Below are positions 7,811 to 17,431 of a DNA stretch of 64,000 nt, one piece after another. The position numbers and the translations under genes were made by a program. The DNA is from Pantoea trifolii (GTDB taxonomy: Bacteria > Pseudomonadota > Gammaproteobacteria > Enterobacterales > Enterobacteriaceae), in contig NZ_JANIET010000002.1 in NCBI RefSeq assembly GCF_024506435.1, positions 1-64,000 on the forward strand, written 5' to 3'. The notes below the pieces were generated by a model. The model searched no databases, was not told the origin of the DNA, and saw nothing but the letters and a program-made list of their open reading frames with translations. Numbering within the stretch: position 1 is the first letter of the stretch; each line of letters begins with the position of its first letter.

Positions 7811-9025
7811 TCAGCCCTCGCCTCTGCCAATCTGCCAAATCCCCGTCGGGGCGGCGCCATTCACTTTCCAATCGCCGATATCGCGCGCTTTGTACACCAC
7901 CGGATTATGTGACGATACGGTTCGCGCGTTACGCCAGTGACGATCCAGCGCTTTGCTGACGCGCGTATCGGATGCGCCCAACGCGTTGAACAGTTCGGTA
8001 GCAGCGCGTGTTACCAGTTCGCTGGCGATCACCTGCGCCTGGCCCGCTTCGGCTTCGGCCAGCACATTCGCTGCGGCAACTTGCGCTTCATCGCTGCTCA
8101 AGTGGGCAACGTATGCTGATTGCAGTGAATGTGTCGCGCGGATCACCGTGGCTTCTACCGCAAACGCCAGGCTGGTGATTTCCCCGATCACCTGCAGAAT
8201 CTGCGCATCCTGACGCACAACGCCGCCGTTGCCGTGGCTGTAAACCCGATTTCGCGCCGCCACCGCTTGCGCACCATCGCGCGCCACCGCACGACCAATT
8301 CCCGCCAGCGTTGCCAGTAACACATGCTGGTAGAAGGCGGTTTGATAACGGAATCGCGTAGCGAAATCGTAGACGTGTTCCTGCTCAACATGGGCACTGT
8401 CAAAACGCGTGGTGCCGCTGCCGGTTAAGCGCTGGCCAAATCCGTCCCAATCGTCTTCACGCGTTACGCCGGGTTGGTGGGTGTTCACCAGAGCGATGAC
8501 ATCGCCCTGGTTATCGTTGCGGCGCGCATAGACGTCAATCCAGTCGGCGAACAGTGCGCCGGTGCTGTAAAACTTCTCGCCGCTGAGCGTCCAGCCGTTT
8601 TCGGCAGACGTGATGCGCGTGATGACATCGCCGAGTTTTACCGCGCCAATTTCCGTCCAGCCGCTGCCCACCAGCTCGCCATCAATAAAACGGCCAAACC
8701 AGCGATCGCGTTCCGCGCTGTCCGGCTGGTTCAGCCGGTCTTCAACAAAGGCAAAATGGGCGCGCAGCGCCTGAGGCAGATTCGAGTCGGCTTCTGCCAG
8801 TTCAGTTAACAGCTGGAACAGCTGCGGCAGCGATGCGCCCCAACCGCCCTTCTCTTTTGGAATGCGCACCGTGCCGAATCCCGCCTCTTTCAGCCAGTAA
8901 ATCGGCTGATGCGGCAAAATACGTTCGCGCTCACGCGCCACCGTTCCTTCAGCGATGCGCGCGAAGATGGGTCGGAAGTGCGCTGCCAGCGCCGCATAAT
9001 CGGTACCTGTTGCCAGTAAACTCAT
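7811..9025 (-). CDS. SfnB/DszC-type flavin monooxygenase (acyl-CoA dehydrogenase fold)
   Basis: 404-residue protein of the acyl-CoA dehydrogenase superfamily branch that contains SfnB (sulfur acquisition oxidoreductase) and DszC (dibenzothiophene monooxygenase). These use reduced FMN and oxygen on organosulfur compounds. Visible are IPKEKGGWGASLPQ (N-terminal helical domain), GSGWTEIG and GEKFYSTGALFADW (beta domain, flavin contact) and the C-terminal SSHNPVVYKARDIGDW. AGGAG lies upstream of ATG 9025. The start overlaps the MFS gene by four bases (ATGA), so the two are translationally coupled. Role: oxygenation of an organosulfur substrate, by family and context. Confidence 0.83.
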   Translation of the reverse strand: MSLLATGTDYAALAAHFRPIFARIAEGTVARERERILPHQPIYWLKEAGFGTVRIPKEKGGWGASLPQLFQLLTELAEADSNLPQALRAHFAFVEDRLNQPDSAERDRWFGRFIDGELVGSGWTEIGAVKLGDVITRITSAENGWTLSGEKFYSTGALFADWIDVYARRNDNQGDVIALVNTHQPGVTREDDWDGFGQRLTGSGTTRFDSAHVEQEHVYDFATRFRYQTAFYQHVLLATLAGIGRAVARDGAQAVAARNRVYSHGNGGVVRQDAQILQVIGEITSLAFAVEATVIRATHSLQSAYVAHLSSDEAQVAAANVLAEAEAGQAQVIASELVTRAATELFNALGASDTRVSKALDRHWRNARTVSSHNPVVYKARDIGDWKVNGAAPTGIWQIGRGEG

Positions 9026-10461
9026 GGTAACTCCTGATGTGAAAGATCGTCGATGTCATGCAGCGTGGGCTCGTGGCGCACCGCCAGCAGGAAGAAGATT
9101 GGGATGATCGCCGCTAGCGAAACCACCCAGAACATGTTGGTGCCGAGCGCGGCCTGCAGAATCGGCAGGATGAACAGCGCTAACGCACTGCCAATGCCGG
9201 AAAGTGCGCGGCTGAAGCCCACGCCAGTGGCGCGAATCGAGGTTGGATAAGAAAGTGCCGGATAGACCATCAGCTGCGCGCCCGGCCCGAAGCCTTCAGC
9301 AAACAGCCACAAACCGAGCATCAATACCGCAAAGACAATTCCAGCGATGGCTTCTGGATGACCAATCAACGCCAGCGCGATCAGCGCAAAGAATTGCAGC
9401 GCAAAGCCAGCGATGGCGACGTGGCGCGACGGATATTTCCATGCCAGACGCATGCCGAGCAGACCGCCGGTGAAGGCGAACAGCGCGTTGAGTCCCAGCG
9501 AGGCCGAGATGGTTTCAAACACACCCGCGCCGAGGAACTGCGCCAGAATCGACGGCAGGAAGAAAGCAATGGCGGTGTATTCAAACGAGATACAGATGTT
9601 CATCACGCCCGCAACGATGGTGCGTTCGCGCCACGGTTTCTCAAACAGCACGCGGAAACTCACTTTCGGTGCCGCAGCAGCCGGTGGCGCTTCGTGTTCC
9701 GCTTCGTGTGCGTGGATACCGTAGGAATCACGCAGGATGCGCACCGCCGATTTCAGATCGCCCTGATTCGCCGCCCACAGGGGCGATTCGTTCATGAATT
9801 TGCTGCGCACAGCGATGATCAGCAGCGCCGGTACCGCACCGAACAGCAGCGACGCGCGCCACAGCCAGTCAAGATGCTCTTTTGGCAGCAGGAAGTAGAG
9901 CGCGAAGATCAACAGGAAGCACAGCGTTGACGCGGCGTACCACATCGGGCACCAGGCTGCGAGTCGCGCGGCTTTGTTGCCTTTCCCGGCGAATTTGGAG
10001 AACTCCGCCAGATACGACATCGCCACCGGCAGATCGATCCCAACGCCAACGCCCATCAGGAAACGCGCGCCAATCAGCACCCAAACATTCGGCGCCAAGC
10101 CCGCCGCAATCGCTGAAACCACAAAGAACAGCATGTCGGCCATAAACACTGAATAGCGGCCATATTTATCGGTCAGCCAGCCGCCCACCAGATTGCCAAC
10201 AATGGTGCCAACCATAATTGAGGATGTGACTAAGCCGGTGAGCAGCGGCGAAAGTTGAAACTCGCGCACCACATCATCGATGCCGTACGACAGCGTGGTG
10301 AGATCGTAGGCGTCGAGAAACACGCCGCCGAGCGCGAGGAACACAATCATACGCGCGTAGTTGTCATTTTTGGTGCGAGTGTTGATCAGTCTTGCCACGT
10401 CACTGACCGAACGTACCGGTTCAGAAACCGGAATGGTGTTTTCTAAAGGAAGAGAACTCAT
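9022..10461 (-). CDS. MFS transporter, probably for an organosulfur or organic acid substrate
   Basis: 479-residue major facilitator with about 12 predicted membrane segments. The motif WLTDKYGRYS follows helix 2 (the MFS A-motif), and FLMGVGVGIDLPVAMSYLAEF matches the helix 4-5 region of the sugar-porter/AAHS type. A central cytoplasmic loop of about 60 residues separates the two halves. GAGG precedes ATG 10461. It forms an operon with the SfnB-like enzyme at its 3' end, so it likely imports that enzyme's substrate. The substrate is not known. Confidence 0.85.
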   Translation of the reverse strand: MSSLPLENTIPVSEPVRSVSDVARLINTRTKNDNYARMIVFLALGGVFLDAYDLTTLSYGIDDVVREFQLSPLLTGLVTSSIMVGTIVGNLVGGWLTDKYGRYSVFMADMLFFVVSAIAAGLAPNVWVLIGARFLMGVGVGIDLPVAMSYLAEFSKFAGKGNKAARLAAWCPMWYAASTLCFLLIFALYFLLPKEHLDWLWRASLLFGAVPALLIIAVRSKFMNESPLWAANQGDLKSAVRILRDSYGIHAHEAEHEAPPAAAAPKVSFRVLFEKPWRERTIVAGVMNICISFEYTAIAFFLPSILAQFLGAGVFETISASLGLNALFAFTGGLLGMRLAWKYPSRHVAIAGFALQFFALIALALIGHPEAIAGIVFAVLMLGLWLFAEGFGPGAQLMVYPALSYPTSIRATGVGFSRALSGIGSALALFILPILQAALGTNMFWVVSLAAIIPIFFLLAVRHEPTLHDIDDLSHQELP

Positions 10462-10589
10462 AACGCCTCACGTTGTTGTTTTGTAGTGCAGGTGAGGTTG
10501 TTATAAGCGTTTTTTTAGCGGTACCAAAACAACAATTCTTGATATTAATTTACATTAAAATCAATTAGATAATTGAATTTTCGCCAACA

Positions 10590-10621
10590 CAAAAACCCGG
10601 ACACGCCTGACGCGTCCGGGT
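10590..10621 (-). terminator. Rho-independent terminator of the sulfur operon
   Basis: On the minus strand the arms ACCCGGAC and GTCCGGGT enclose a 10-base loop and are followed by TTTTTGTG, just after the stop codon of the MetQ-like gene. Confidence 0.8.
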
Positions 10622-10638
10622 ATGCAATCAGCAAAAAC

Positions 10639-11514
10639 TTACTCGGCTGAGACCGGCACCAACACCCCTTTTACCAGCGGATCGTCGGTGGTCTTCAACC
10701 ACTGCTGGACGCGCGGATCGGAGAAGGCTTTTTTCAGCTTCTCAATATTTTCCTGGTCCAGGTAAGGCGTGCCAATCACCAGCTGTGAGGCGAAAGTACG
10801 CGGTGCAGGTGGGAAGAGAATGCCTTTTTCGCGCGGCACTTTACCGGCGTCGAATTGCGAGACGTAACCAATTGCCGCATCCACCGAGTTGAGTGCACGC
10901 GGCATGGTCAGCAGATCGAGTTCTTTAAATACGAAGCCGTGCGGATTGCCAACAATGTTCTTCAGTTTGGCCGTGCGCGGCTCAACGTTGGGATCGAGCG
11001 TGATTAAACCCTGACGCGCCAGCAACCATAATGCCTGGCCCTGATTGGCGCCGTCATCCGGCACCACGATGGTCGCGCCCTGCGGCAGATCCGCCACCGA
11101 TGTGTAGCGATCGGAATAAATACCAAACGCCCACTGGAACAGCGGCAGCGTTGAAGTCAGCGCAAAGCCGTTGGCATCCACCACTTGCTTCAGCCACCAT
11201 TGGTGCTGATATATCGTCGCAGCATACTGCCCTTCCGCTACCGCGCGGTCGGCTTGCACCGGATCCTGCACGCCCACCGCTTCCAGCGTCAGGCCGTAAT
11301 CCGGCGCGATGTGCTCACCAACGTATTCGATCAGCTTCTGCTCGCCGGCCATCGCCGGTTCAAAATGCACCTTCAGCGTGGTACCAAATACCACCGCCTG
11401 CGCCTGTTGGCCGCGCCAGAACCAGCCGCCTGCTGCGAGTACAACGACCACTATAATCAGTAGCAGCCACGGCCAGCGGCGGGTTTTACGCAGTTCGAAA
11501 TCTTGTGTTGTCAT
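10639..11514 (-). CDS. MetQ/NlpA-family substrate-binding protein, membrane-anchored
   Basis: 291-residue binding protein of the NlpA (MetQ) family, the periplasmic component of methionine-type ABC importers. Instead of a lipobox it has a positively charged N-terminus followed by one hydrophobic helix (about residues 14-34), suggesting an uncleaved membrane anchor. Family segments are LIEYVGEHIAPDYGL, TIYQHQWWL, ATIVVPDDGANQGQAL, VGNPHGFVFKELD and the C-terminal PVSAE. It is the last gene of the MetN-MetI-MetQ set, coupled to the permease by an ATGA overlap and followed by a terminator. The substrate is probably an oxidised or modified methionine or another thioether; this is inferred from the operon. 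Confidence 0.87.
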   Translation of the reverse strand: MTTQDFELRKTRRWPWLLLIIVVVVLAAGGWFWRGQQAQAVVFGTTLKVHFEPAMAGEQKLIEYVGEHIAPDYGLTLEAVGVQDPVQADRAVAEGQYAATIYQHQWWLKQVVDANGFALTSTLPLFQWAFGIYSDRYTSVADLPQGATIVVPDDGANQGQALWLLARQGLITLDPNVEPRTAKLKNIVGNPHGFVFKELDLLTMPRALNSVDAAIGYVSQFDAGKVPREKGILFPPAPRTFASQLVIGTPYLDQENIEKLKKAFSDPRVQQWLKTTDDPLVKGVLVPVSAE

Positions 11515-12209
11515 AACGATGTCCCCTGAGGATGGCGTAATGCGGTGACCAAACGGTCGCCGAGAAATTGGATGGTTTGAATGAGGGCGATTAGCACCAC
11601 GATGGTGGCGATCATGATGTGGTTGTCGAAGCGCTGATAGCCGTACACCACCGCCAGATAACCGATCCCGCCCGCGCCGATGGTGCCGGCAATGGCGGAG
11701 TACTCAATCATTGAGATCAGGTTGAGTGTCACCGCCGCAACAATCGCCGGTAGCGCTTCACTGAGTTGTGCCGAGCGGATGATTTGCCAGCGCGAACCGC
11801 CACATACCAAACCTACCGCCGTGACTTCGCCGGGCAGCTCACGCAGCGCGTTGTCCACCAGACGGCCAAAGAACGGAATGCCGGCGGCGATCATCGGCAC
11901 AACGGCAGCGGGAATGCCGATGGTGGTGCCGGTGAGCCAGAAGGTGAACGGAATGATGGCCGCCATCAGTACCAGAAACGGCAGCGAACGCCCCATGTTC
12001 ACAATCCAACTCAGCACCCGGTTAATACCGCGATGCGGAAACAGGCCGCGCATCGAGGTGTTAAACAGCACCACACCGACGATGCCGCCGAAGGTGACCA
12101 CAAACAGCATCACGATCACCACCATCAATGCGGTTTCGCCCAGAGCGGGCAGCATCAACGCCGGGATTTCTGGCCACGGCGTATCCTGACTTATCACTGA
12201 TACGCTCAT
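11511..12209 (-). CDS. MetI-type ABC transporter permease
   Basis: 232-residue inner-membrane permease of the methionine uptake transporter family, with about five or six membrane segments. The EAA coupling loop reads TAVGLVCGGSRWQIIRSAQL (from about residue 132). It overlaps both neighbours by four bases and forms a complete MetN-MetI-MetQ importer with them. Confidence 0.9.
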   Translation of the reverse strand: MSVSVISQDTPWPEIPALMLPALGETALMVVIVMLFVVTFGGIVGVVLFNTSMRGLFPHRGINRVLSWIVNMGRSLPFLVLMAAIIPFTFWLTGTTIGIPAAVVPMIAAGIPFFGRLVDNALRELPGEVTAVGLVCGGSRWQIIRSAQLSEALPAIVAAVTLNLISMIEYSAIAGTIGAGGIGYLAVVYGYQRFDNHIMIATIVVLIALIQTIQFLGDRLVTALRHPQGTSL

Positions 12210-13225
12210 ACCGCCTCCCGCAATGGCAACACGCTGCCGGAAACGCTGGCAACTAAGCCCAGTTGTTCCAGCTGCGACAGCAAGCGTGCCAGCGGCACGC
12301 GCTCATGCTGAAAGTGAATGCCCACCTTGAGGCGGCCGGCTTGCAGACCGTTTACCAGCTCAACATGCGCACCGAGCAGATCAATACGCAAACCAAACTG
12401 CTGGCTGAGGCGCGATATCCAGTCGCTGGCGACCGGGACATCGGTGCGATAGCTGAGCTGCAACACCAGTTCGGCATCGCCCGCCTGCGCCGCCAGCGGG
12501 AACAGGCGCTGTCCCAATAGAGAATCCGGCTGCGCCAGCAACTCTTTCACCACGCCGTACTGCACGATTTGGCCGTCGCGAATTTCCGCTACCGCATCAG
12601 CCGCCTGACGCACCGCATCCATTTCATGGGTGATCAGCACAATCGCCAGCTTGTAGTCATCTCGCAGTTTTTTCAGCAGGTCGAGTACGGTGATGGTGGC
12701 TTCGGGATCGAGCCCTGAGGTGGCCTCATCCGCCAGCAACACCGAAGGGCGCAACGCCAGCGCCCGCGCGATGCCTATACGCTGCCGCTGACCACCGGAA
12801 AGCTGGCCGGGATAGGCTTTAGCTTTGTGGCTGAGGCCAACGCTGTCCAGCAATTCGCCCACACGTGCGGCGATATCGCGCTCCACCACGCCGAGATAGT
12901 GCAGCGGCAAGGCGATGTTCTCCCACGCGGTTTTGCGTTGCAGCAGCGCGGAAGACTGGAACACGGTACCAATTGAGCGACGCGCCTGACGCAGCGCTTC
13001 GCCATCCAGCCGCGAGAGATCGCTGCCGTTAACGCGGATGCTGCCGGCGCTCGGTTGTTCCAGCAGGCTGATGCATTTCGCCAGCGTCGATTTACCCGCG
13101 CCGCTCGGCCCAACAACGGCGGTAATGTTGGCTTGCGGCACCTGCAGGCTGATGGATTTCAGCACCTCGGTGATGCGGCCGTCGGGCGCGCGATAGTGTT
13201 TGCTGAGGTTATCTATTTCGATCAT
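12206..13225 (-). CDS. MetN-type ABC transporter ATP-binding protein
   Basis: 339-residue ATPase. The Walker A motif GPSGAGKST is at residues 39-47, signature LSGGQRQR at about 142-149, Walker B LLADEATSGLD at about 163-173 and the H-loop ITHEMD downstream. The C-terminal 80 residues form the NIL domain characteristic of MetN, which senses methionine in E. coli and inhibits transport. That makes feedback by the imported sulfur compound likely. Start and stop overlap adjoining genes by four bases. Confidence 0.92.
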   Translation of the reverse strand: MIEIDNLSKHYRAPDGRITEVLKSISLQVPQANITAVVGPSGAGKSTLAKCISLLEQPSAGSIRVNGSDLSRLDGEALRQARRSIGTVFQSSALLQRKTAWENIALPLHYLGVVERDIAARVGELLDSVGLSHKAKAYPGQLSGGQRQRIGIARALALRPSVLLADEATSGLDPEATITVLDLLKKLRDDYKLAIVLITHEMDAVRQAADAVAEIRDGQIVQYGVVKELLAQPDSLLGQRLFPLAAQAGDAELVLQLSYRTDVPVASDWISRLSQQFGLRIDLLGAHVELVNGLQAGRLKVGIHFQHERVPLARLLSQLEQLGLVASVSGSVLPLREAV

Positions 13226-14616
13226 GAGACCTCCTGCAGCGTGGAGGCTTTAACGCGATAACCCGCGCCCGGATGCGGTGCCTGCAGCTGCGGCCCGGCG
13301 GCGAATAACTTCTCGCGCAGCGTGCCCTGCGCATACTCTTTTTTGTAGACGCCGCGTTTTTGCAGTTGCGGGATCAGCAGCTCCACCACATCTTCAAAGG
13401 TTTCATGCGTCAGTGCGTAGGCGAAGTTGAAGCCATCGACGTCGGTCTCTTCGACCCAGCTTTGCAACTCATCCGCGACAGTTTCCGCGCTGCCGACAAT
13501 CAGCGGACCAAAGCCGCCGATACCGACCCAATCCGCTAGCGCTTTTACCGTCCACTGACGATCGGGATCGGCGGTGGAGAAGGTTTCGACCGCTGATTGA
13601 ATGGCGTTGGTGTGGATATATTTCAGCACCTGATCCGGCTGATACTGGCCGAAGTCGATGCCGGTCCAACCCGACACCAGCGCCAGCGCGCCTTCATAAC
13701 TGACCCAGCTGGTGTACTCTTTCCACTTCGCCTGCGCCGCCAGATCGGTTTCGCCGACAATCACGGTTTGCAGATTGAAGATTTTGATGCTGTAAGGATC
13801 GCGCCCCGCTTCCGCCGCACGGCGGCGAATATCGGCGACAGTTTTCTTCAGCAGCACTTTTGACGGCGCAGCAACAAACACGCATTCGGCATGTTCTGCC
13901 GCAAACTGTTTGCCGCGACTCGATGCGCCCGCCTGATACAGCACCGGCGTGCGCTGTGGTGACGGTTCGCACAGGTGAATCCCCGGTACGTTGAAGAAAG
14001 TGCCCTGATGATTGATGGGGTGGATTTTGCGCGGGTCGCTGAAGATGCGGCGTTCACGGTCACGCAATACCGCATCTTGCTCCCAGCTGCCTTCCAGCAG
14101 TTTGTACACCACTTGCAGATACTCGTCGGCGTAATCGTAGCGGCTGTCGTGATCGGTCTGAGTTTTATGCCCAATGTTGCGCGCCCCGCTCTCCAGATAC
14201 GAAGTAACGATGTTCCAGCCGATGCGGCCTTTGGTCAGGTGATCGAGCGTCGATAAGCGGCGCGCAAACGGATAGGGATGTTCAAACGACAGCGACGCGG
14301 TGAGACCAAACCCGAGATGTTCGGTGACCAGCGCCATCGGCGTAATCAACGCCAGCGGATCGTTGACCGGCACCTGCGTCGCCTGGCGGATTGCCGCATC
14401 GCCGTTGCCGTTCAGTACGTCGTAAACGCCGAGCACGTCGGCGATAAACAGGCCGTCAAACTTGCCGCGTTCCAGCAGGCGCGCCAAATCGACCCAATAC
14501 TCCAGATCTTTATATTGCCAGGAACGGTCACGCGGATGCGCCCACAAACCCGGCGACTGGTGTCCGACACAGTTCATATCAAATGCGTTCAAGCGAATTT
14601 CACGTTGCGATGGCAT
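13222..14616 (-). CDS. NtaA/SnaA/DszA-family flavin monooxygenase
   Basis: 464-residue class C flavin monooxygenase (bacterial luciferase fold) of the NtaA/SnaA/DszA/SoxA branch, which uses FMNH2 from a separate reductase. Family segments include FDGLFIADVLG, GFGLTASLSFEHPYPFARR, GRIGWNIVTSYLESGARN, TPVLYQAGASSRGKQFAA and GFNFAYALTHETFEDVVE. The ATG at 14616 is chosen over one at 14628, because GGAG lies six bases upstream of the former. It is coupled to metN by a four-base overlap. Likely role: desulfonation or C-S cleavage of the imported compound. Confidence 0.88.
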   Translation of the reverse strand: MPSQREIRLNAFDMNCVGHQSPGLWAHPRDRSWQYKDLEYWVDLARLLERGKFDGLFIADVLGVYDVLNGNGDAAIRQATQVPVNDPLALITPMALVTEHLGFGLTASLSFEHPYPFARRLSTLDHLTKGRIGWNIVTSYLESGARNIGHKTQTDHDSRYDYADEYLQVVYKLLEGSWEQDAVLRDRERRIFSDPRKIHPINHQGTFFNVPGIHLCEPSPQRTPVLYQAGASSRGKQFAAEHAECVFVAAPSKVLLKKTVADIRRRAAEAGRDPYSIKIFNLQTVIVGETDLAAQAKWKEYTSWVSYEGALALVSGWTGIDFGQYQPDQVLKYIHTNAIQSAVETFSTADPDRQWTVKALADWVGIGGFGPLIVGSAETVADELQSWVEETDVDGFNFAYALTHETFEDVVELLIPQLQKRGVYKKEYAQGTLREKLFAAGPQLQAPHPGAGYRVKASTLQEVS

Positions 14617-14690
14617 AGCAATCTCCATAGCGAGGCCGTGATCGTGTTACGACCCGGCGTTCGTCAGTTAATTTTTAGGATGTTGAGAGA

Positions 14691-16097
14691 TTAAAGCGCT
14701 GAAGGGGGACATCGCTCGGCATGAGCGATTTGCAGTTCTTGTAAAATATGCCTCGCCACAGCGGCGGCGTGATCGGCGACCTGCGGCAATCCCATCAGTT
14801 CACCGAAGCGCGCTCGCGCAGCGGGACCGACGACAAACAGTCGCGCGTTGGGTTGGCCGGTGAGATTGAGCGTGCGCGACTGGCTGTCGACATCAATACC
14901 AAAACCGAGCAGGTCTGCGCGAATTAACCCTTGCTGACTCAGCGATTGCAACAATGGCTGGCTGGCGGTTAAGGCTTCATGGCCGGGACCGGTGGTGACA
15001 ATCAGATGATCGAGGCGATGGGTTTCGCTGGCGCCAACGCGCGTGCGTAGCGTGATTTGCAGTTGTTTGCCGAGATCGGAGATTTCGCAAAGGCGCGCGG
15101 CCAGCACCTTCAGACTGCCCTGTTGACGACGTGCGTTGATCACCGCAGACACCTGCGGCGCGATGCGATAGCGATGTACGTCCCACCACGAGCGCAAATG
15201 ACGGACAAAGCGCTGCTGCTCGCGCAAAGGTAGCGATTGCCAGATATCCTGACCTTGCACTCGCACCTGATCAAGCACGCGCTGCCACGGCAAATCCTGT
15301 TCAGCGGCACGCGCGACCTCGGCGCGAATATGTCGTAGCCACAGACGCGCGCTGGACGCATCCTCCGGGGCTAACGTCCATTCAGGCCATTCACCGCTCA
15401 GATTGTCGCGTGAGAGCTGCCCACGGCGCGAGAAGGCGATTAACGGGCCACGATGCTGTCTGGTGCCCAATGAAGCCACCACGTCCGCCATGCTCAAGCC
15501 GGTACCGATAATCGCCACCGAGGATTGAGGATCGATGGCGTCTAATACGCCGTGCTGCCACGGATTGGCAATCAGCGCCGGATGCGCCGAGAACGGTTGC
15601 AGCGCACGCGGCAACGATGGTGGTGGATGACTGATCGCTAACGCCAGTACATCACCCCGCAACGTTTCGCCGTTGCTGAGCAACAGCTGCTCGCCTTCCC
15701 AACCTATGGCGCTGGCCTGAACATGGCGCAGCGTGACGTGCGGATACGCCTGCGCAGCTTGCGCAAACTGGTCTGCCAGATAGCGACCGAACAGGCTGCG
15801 CTGCGGATAAACTGCGCCGTCTTCACAGTGCGCTACTGAGTCCAGTGAACATTCCGGCTGTTGGCGATACCAGCGGTCAAACGCGCCCTGCTCTTCACCG
15901 CTTAACTGCATGCGCGAAGCGGGCACGTTGATGCGGTGCGCGGGCTCCTGCGTGGAATAGGCAACGCCGCCGCCGAGACTGGCGCGCGGTTCGACCACTG
16001 TAATCAGTAATCTGCTCGATGAGGTTCGTGCGAGATGAATTGCCAACGCTGTGCCACTAAAGCCACCGCCAACAATGATTACCTGTGTCGTTGCCAT
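14691..16097 (-). CDS. FAD/NAD(P)-binding protein (HpaG/COG4529-like)
   Basis: 468-residue flavoprotein. The N-terminal Rossmann motif is VIIVGGGFSGTALAIHL (about residues 5-21). Further segments are RINVPASRMQLSGEEQGAF (near residue 67), a second dinucleotide motif SVAIIGTGLSMADVV (about 175) and a C-terminal FVVGPAARARFGE. It belongs to a widespread uncharacterised family found beside sulfonate monooxygenases. An AGGAG inside the longer reading frame, six bases before ATG 16097, fixes the start. Plausible roles are supply of reduced flavin or oxidation of a sulfur intermediate; neither is shown by the sequence. Confidence 0.82.
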   Translation of the reverse strand: MATTQVIIVGGGFSGTALAIHLARTSSSRLLITVVEPRASLGGGVAYSTQEPAHRINVPASRMQLSGEEQGAFDRWYRQQPECSLDSVAHCEDGAVYPQRSLFGRYLADQFAQAAQAYPHVTLRHVQASAIGWEGEQLLLSNGETLRGDVLALAISHPPPSLPRALQPFSAHPALIANPWQHGVLDAIDPQSSVAIIGTGLSMADVVASLGTRQHRGPLIAFSRRGQLSRDNLSGEWPEWTLAPEDASSARLWLRHIRAEVARAAEQDLPWQRVLDQVRVQGQDIWQSLPLREQQRFVRHLRSWWDVHRYRIAPQVSAVINARRQQGSLKVLAARLCEISDLGKQLQITLRTRVGASETHRLDHLIVTTGPGHEALTASQPLLQSLSQQGLIRADLLGFGIDVDSQSRTLNLTGQPNARLFVVGPAARARFGELMGLPQVADHAAAVARHILQELQIAHAERCPPSAL

Positions 16098-16111
16098 TGC
16101 CTTCTCCTGCA

Positions 16112-17284
16112 TTAGCTGGCGCTCGTCTGTTTCGAAGGTCGCTTATCGCCACCAATGGTTTCACCAAACGGCCCGGTATTAATGGTGCGTTCACGCTGCT
16201 GTTGCGCATTCGCCAGTGGCAGCAGCGGCAACAACAATTCGGCCACGCGATGCGCTTCTTCAAGATGCGGATATCCAGACAGAATAAAATTGGTGACGCC
16301 CAACGCCTGATATTCACGGATACGTTCAGCCACTTGCTCAGGGCTGCCGACCAGCGCAGTGCCCGCGCCACCGCGTACCAGACCAACGCCAGCCCAGAGA
16401 TTCGGCGAGATATAAAGATTGTCGCGCGAACCTTGGTGCAATGCGCTCATCCGCGCCTGACCGGCAGAATCCATACGCGCAAAGATTTTCTGCGCCTGCG
16501 CAATAGTCTCTTCATCAAGATGGCCAATCAACTTATCTGCCGCCGCTTTGGCTTCTTCTTCGGTCTCGCGCACAATAACGTGCAAACGAATGCCGTATTC
16601 CAGTTTACGTCCGCGCTGTTGCGCACGCGCGCTCACCACTTCCAGCTTCTCGGCAACCTGCGCTGGCGGCTCGCCCCAGGTGAGATAGGTATCGATCTGT
16701 TCCGCAGCCACATCAATCGCCGCCTCTGATGAACCACCAAAATAGAGCGGCGGACCATTCTCCTGCACCGGCGGGAACAGCACTTCCGCACCTTCGACGT
16801 GGATATGTTTGCCTTCGTAATCCACTTTCTCACCGCGCATCAGGCGGCTGTAGACATCGAGGAATTCTTTGGTGACATCATAACGTTCACTGTGGTTGAG
16901 GAAAATGCCGTCGCCTTTGTTCTCGACAGGATCGCCACCGGTCACCACGTTAATCAATAAACGTCCTTCAGACAGACGATCAAGCGTGGTCGCCATGCGT
17001 GCTGCCAGCGTTGGCGGCTGCAGGCCAGGACGTACCGCCACTAAATAGCGCAGACGTTTGGTGATGGGCGCTAACGCCGAGGCAACCAGCCAGGAATCTT
17101 CGCAGCTTTTGCCAGTGGGAATTAATACGCCATAGAAGCCAAGATTGTCGGCGGCAAGTGCCACTTGCTGTAAGTAGGGTAAATCGACCGGGCGTCCGCC
17201 TTGCGTTGTGCCGAGGTAGCGTCCATCACCGTGCGTCGGTAAAAACCAGAAGACATTAATTTTATCGTTCGCGGAATCGGCCAT
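16112..17284 (-). CDS. ssuD: FMNH2-dependent alkanesulfonate monooxygenase
   Basis: 390 residues, TIM-barrel luciferase-type enzyme that converts alkanesulfonates to aldehyde and sulfite with FMNH2 and O2. SsuD hallmarks: [17 protein letters not shown] at the N-terminus, [14 protein letters not shown] (with the Cys of the active site), [22 protein letters not shown] helix, [17 protein letters not shown] and [14 protein letters not shown]. It is slightly longer at the C-terminus than E. coli SsuD. It is the first gene of a leftward operon of six genes ending at the terminator near 10600. No SsuE flavin reductase is present in the window. Confidence 0.93.
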   Translation of the reverse strand: MADSANDKINVFWFLPTHGDGRYLGTTQGGRPVDLPYLQQVALAADNLGFYGVLIPTGKSCEDSWLVASALAPITKRLRYLVAVRPGLQPPTLAARMATTLDRLSEGRLLINVVTGGDPVENKGDGIFLNHSERYDVTKEFLDVYSRLMRGEKVDYEGKHIHVEGAEVLFPPVQENGPPLYFGGSSEAAIDVAAEQIDTYLTWGEPPAQVAEKLEVVSARAQQRGRKLEYGIRLHVIVRETEEEAKAAADKLIGHLDEETIAQAQKIFARMDSAGQARMSALHQGSRDNLYISPNLWAGVGLVRGGAGTALVGSPEQVAERIREYQALGVTNFILSGYPHLEEAHRVAELLLPLLPLANAQQQRERTINTGPFGETIGGDKRPSKQTSAS

Positions 17285-17330
17285 TATGCTTTTCCTATAT
17301 AACTTTATTAAAAAATGATCATTTTGAATT

Positions 17331-17350
17331 GCTTATTTGGTTATATAGCT
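17331..17350. promoter_or_regulatory. TTGGTTATATA motif shared by two sulfur promoters
   Basis: The stretch around TTTGGTTATATAGCTGTT here shares TTGGTTATATA with the sequence at 6736-6746 before the SsuA-like gene, which continues AACAG. It may be a site for a common sulfur regulator such as a CysB/Cbl-type LysR protein. This is inference from two copies only. Confidence 0.35.
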
Positions 17351-17353
17351 GTT

Positions 17354-17369
17354 AGCAGAAAGCGTGCCA
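17354..17369 (-). promoter_or_regulatory. Sigma-54 (-24/-12) promoter of the ssuD operon
   Basis: On the minus strand the sequence is TGGCACGCTTTCTGCT. The invariant GG and GC doublets have the obligatory 10-base spacing, and the match to TGGCACGnnnnTTGCW is nearly complete. It lies about 70 bp before the ssuD start codon, and the divergent gene encodes a sigma-54 activator. Confidence 0.8.
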
Positions 17370-17431
17370 GGTTGTTGATTAGCGTGTAGTGCCGTATTTC
17401 AGAGGGTTAGCGTTGTTGCTTTCTTCATATC

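Noticed and set aside
9358..9930. 190-residue open frame on the plus strand
   Set aside because: It lies entirely inside the MFS gene on the other strand. Its composition (Arg/Gln-rich) is that of an antisense shadow in GC-rich coding DNA.
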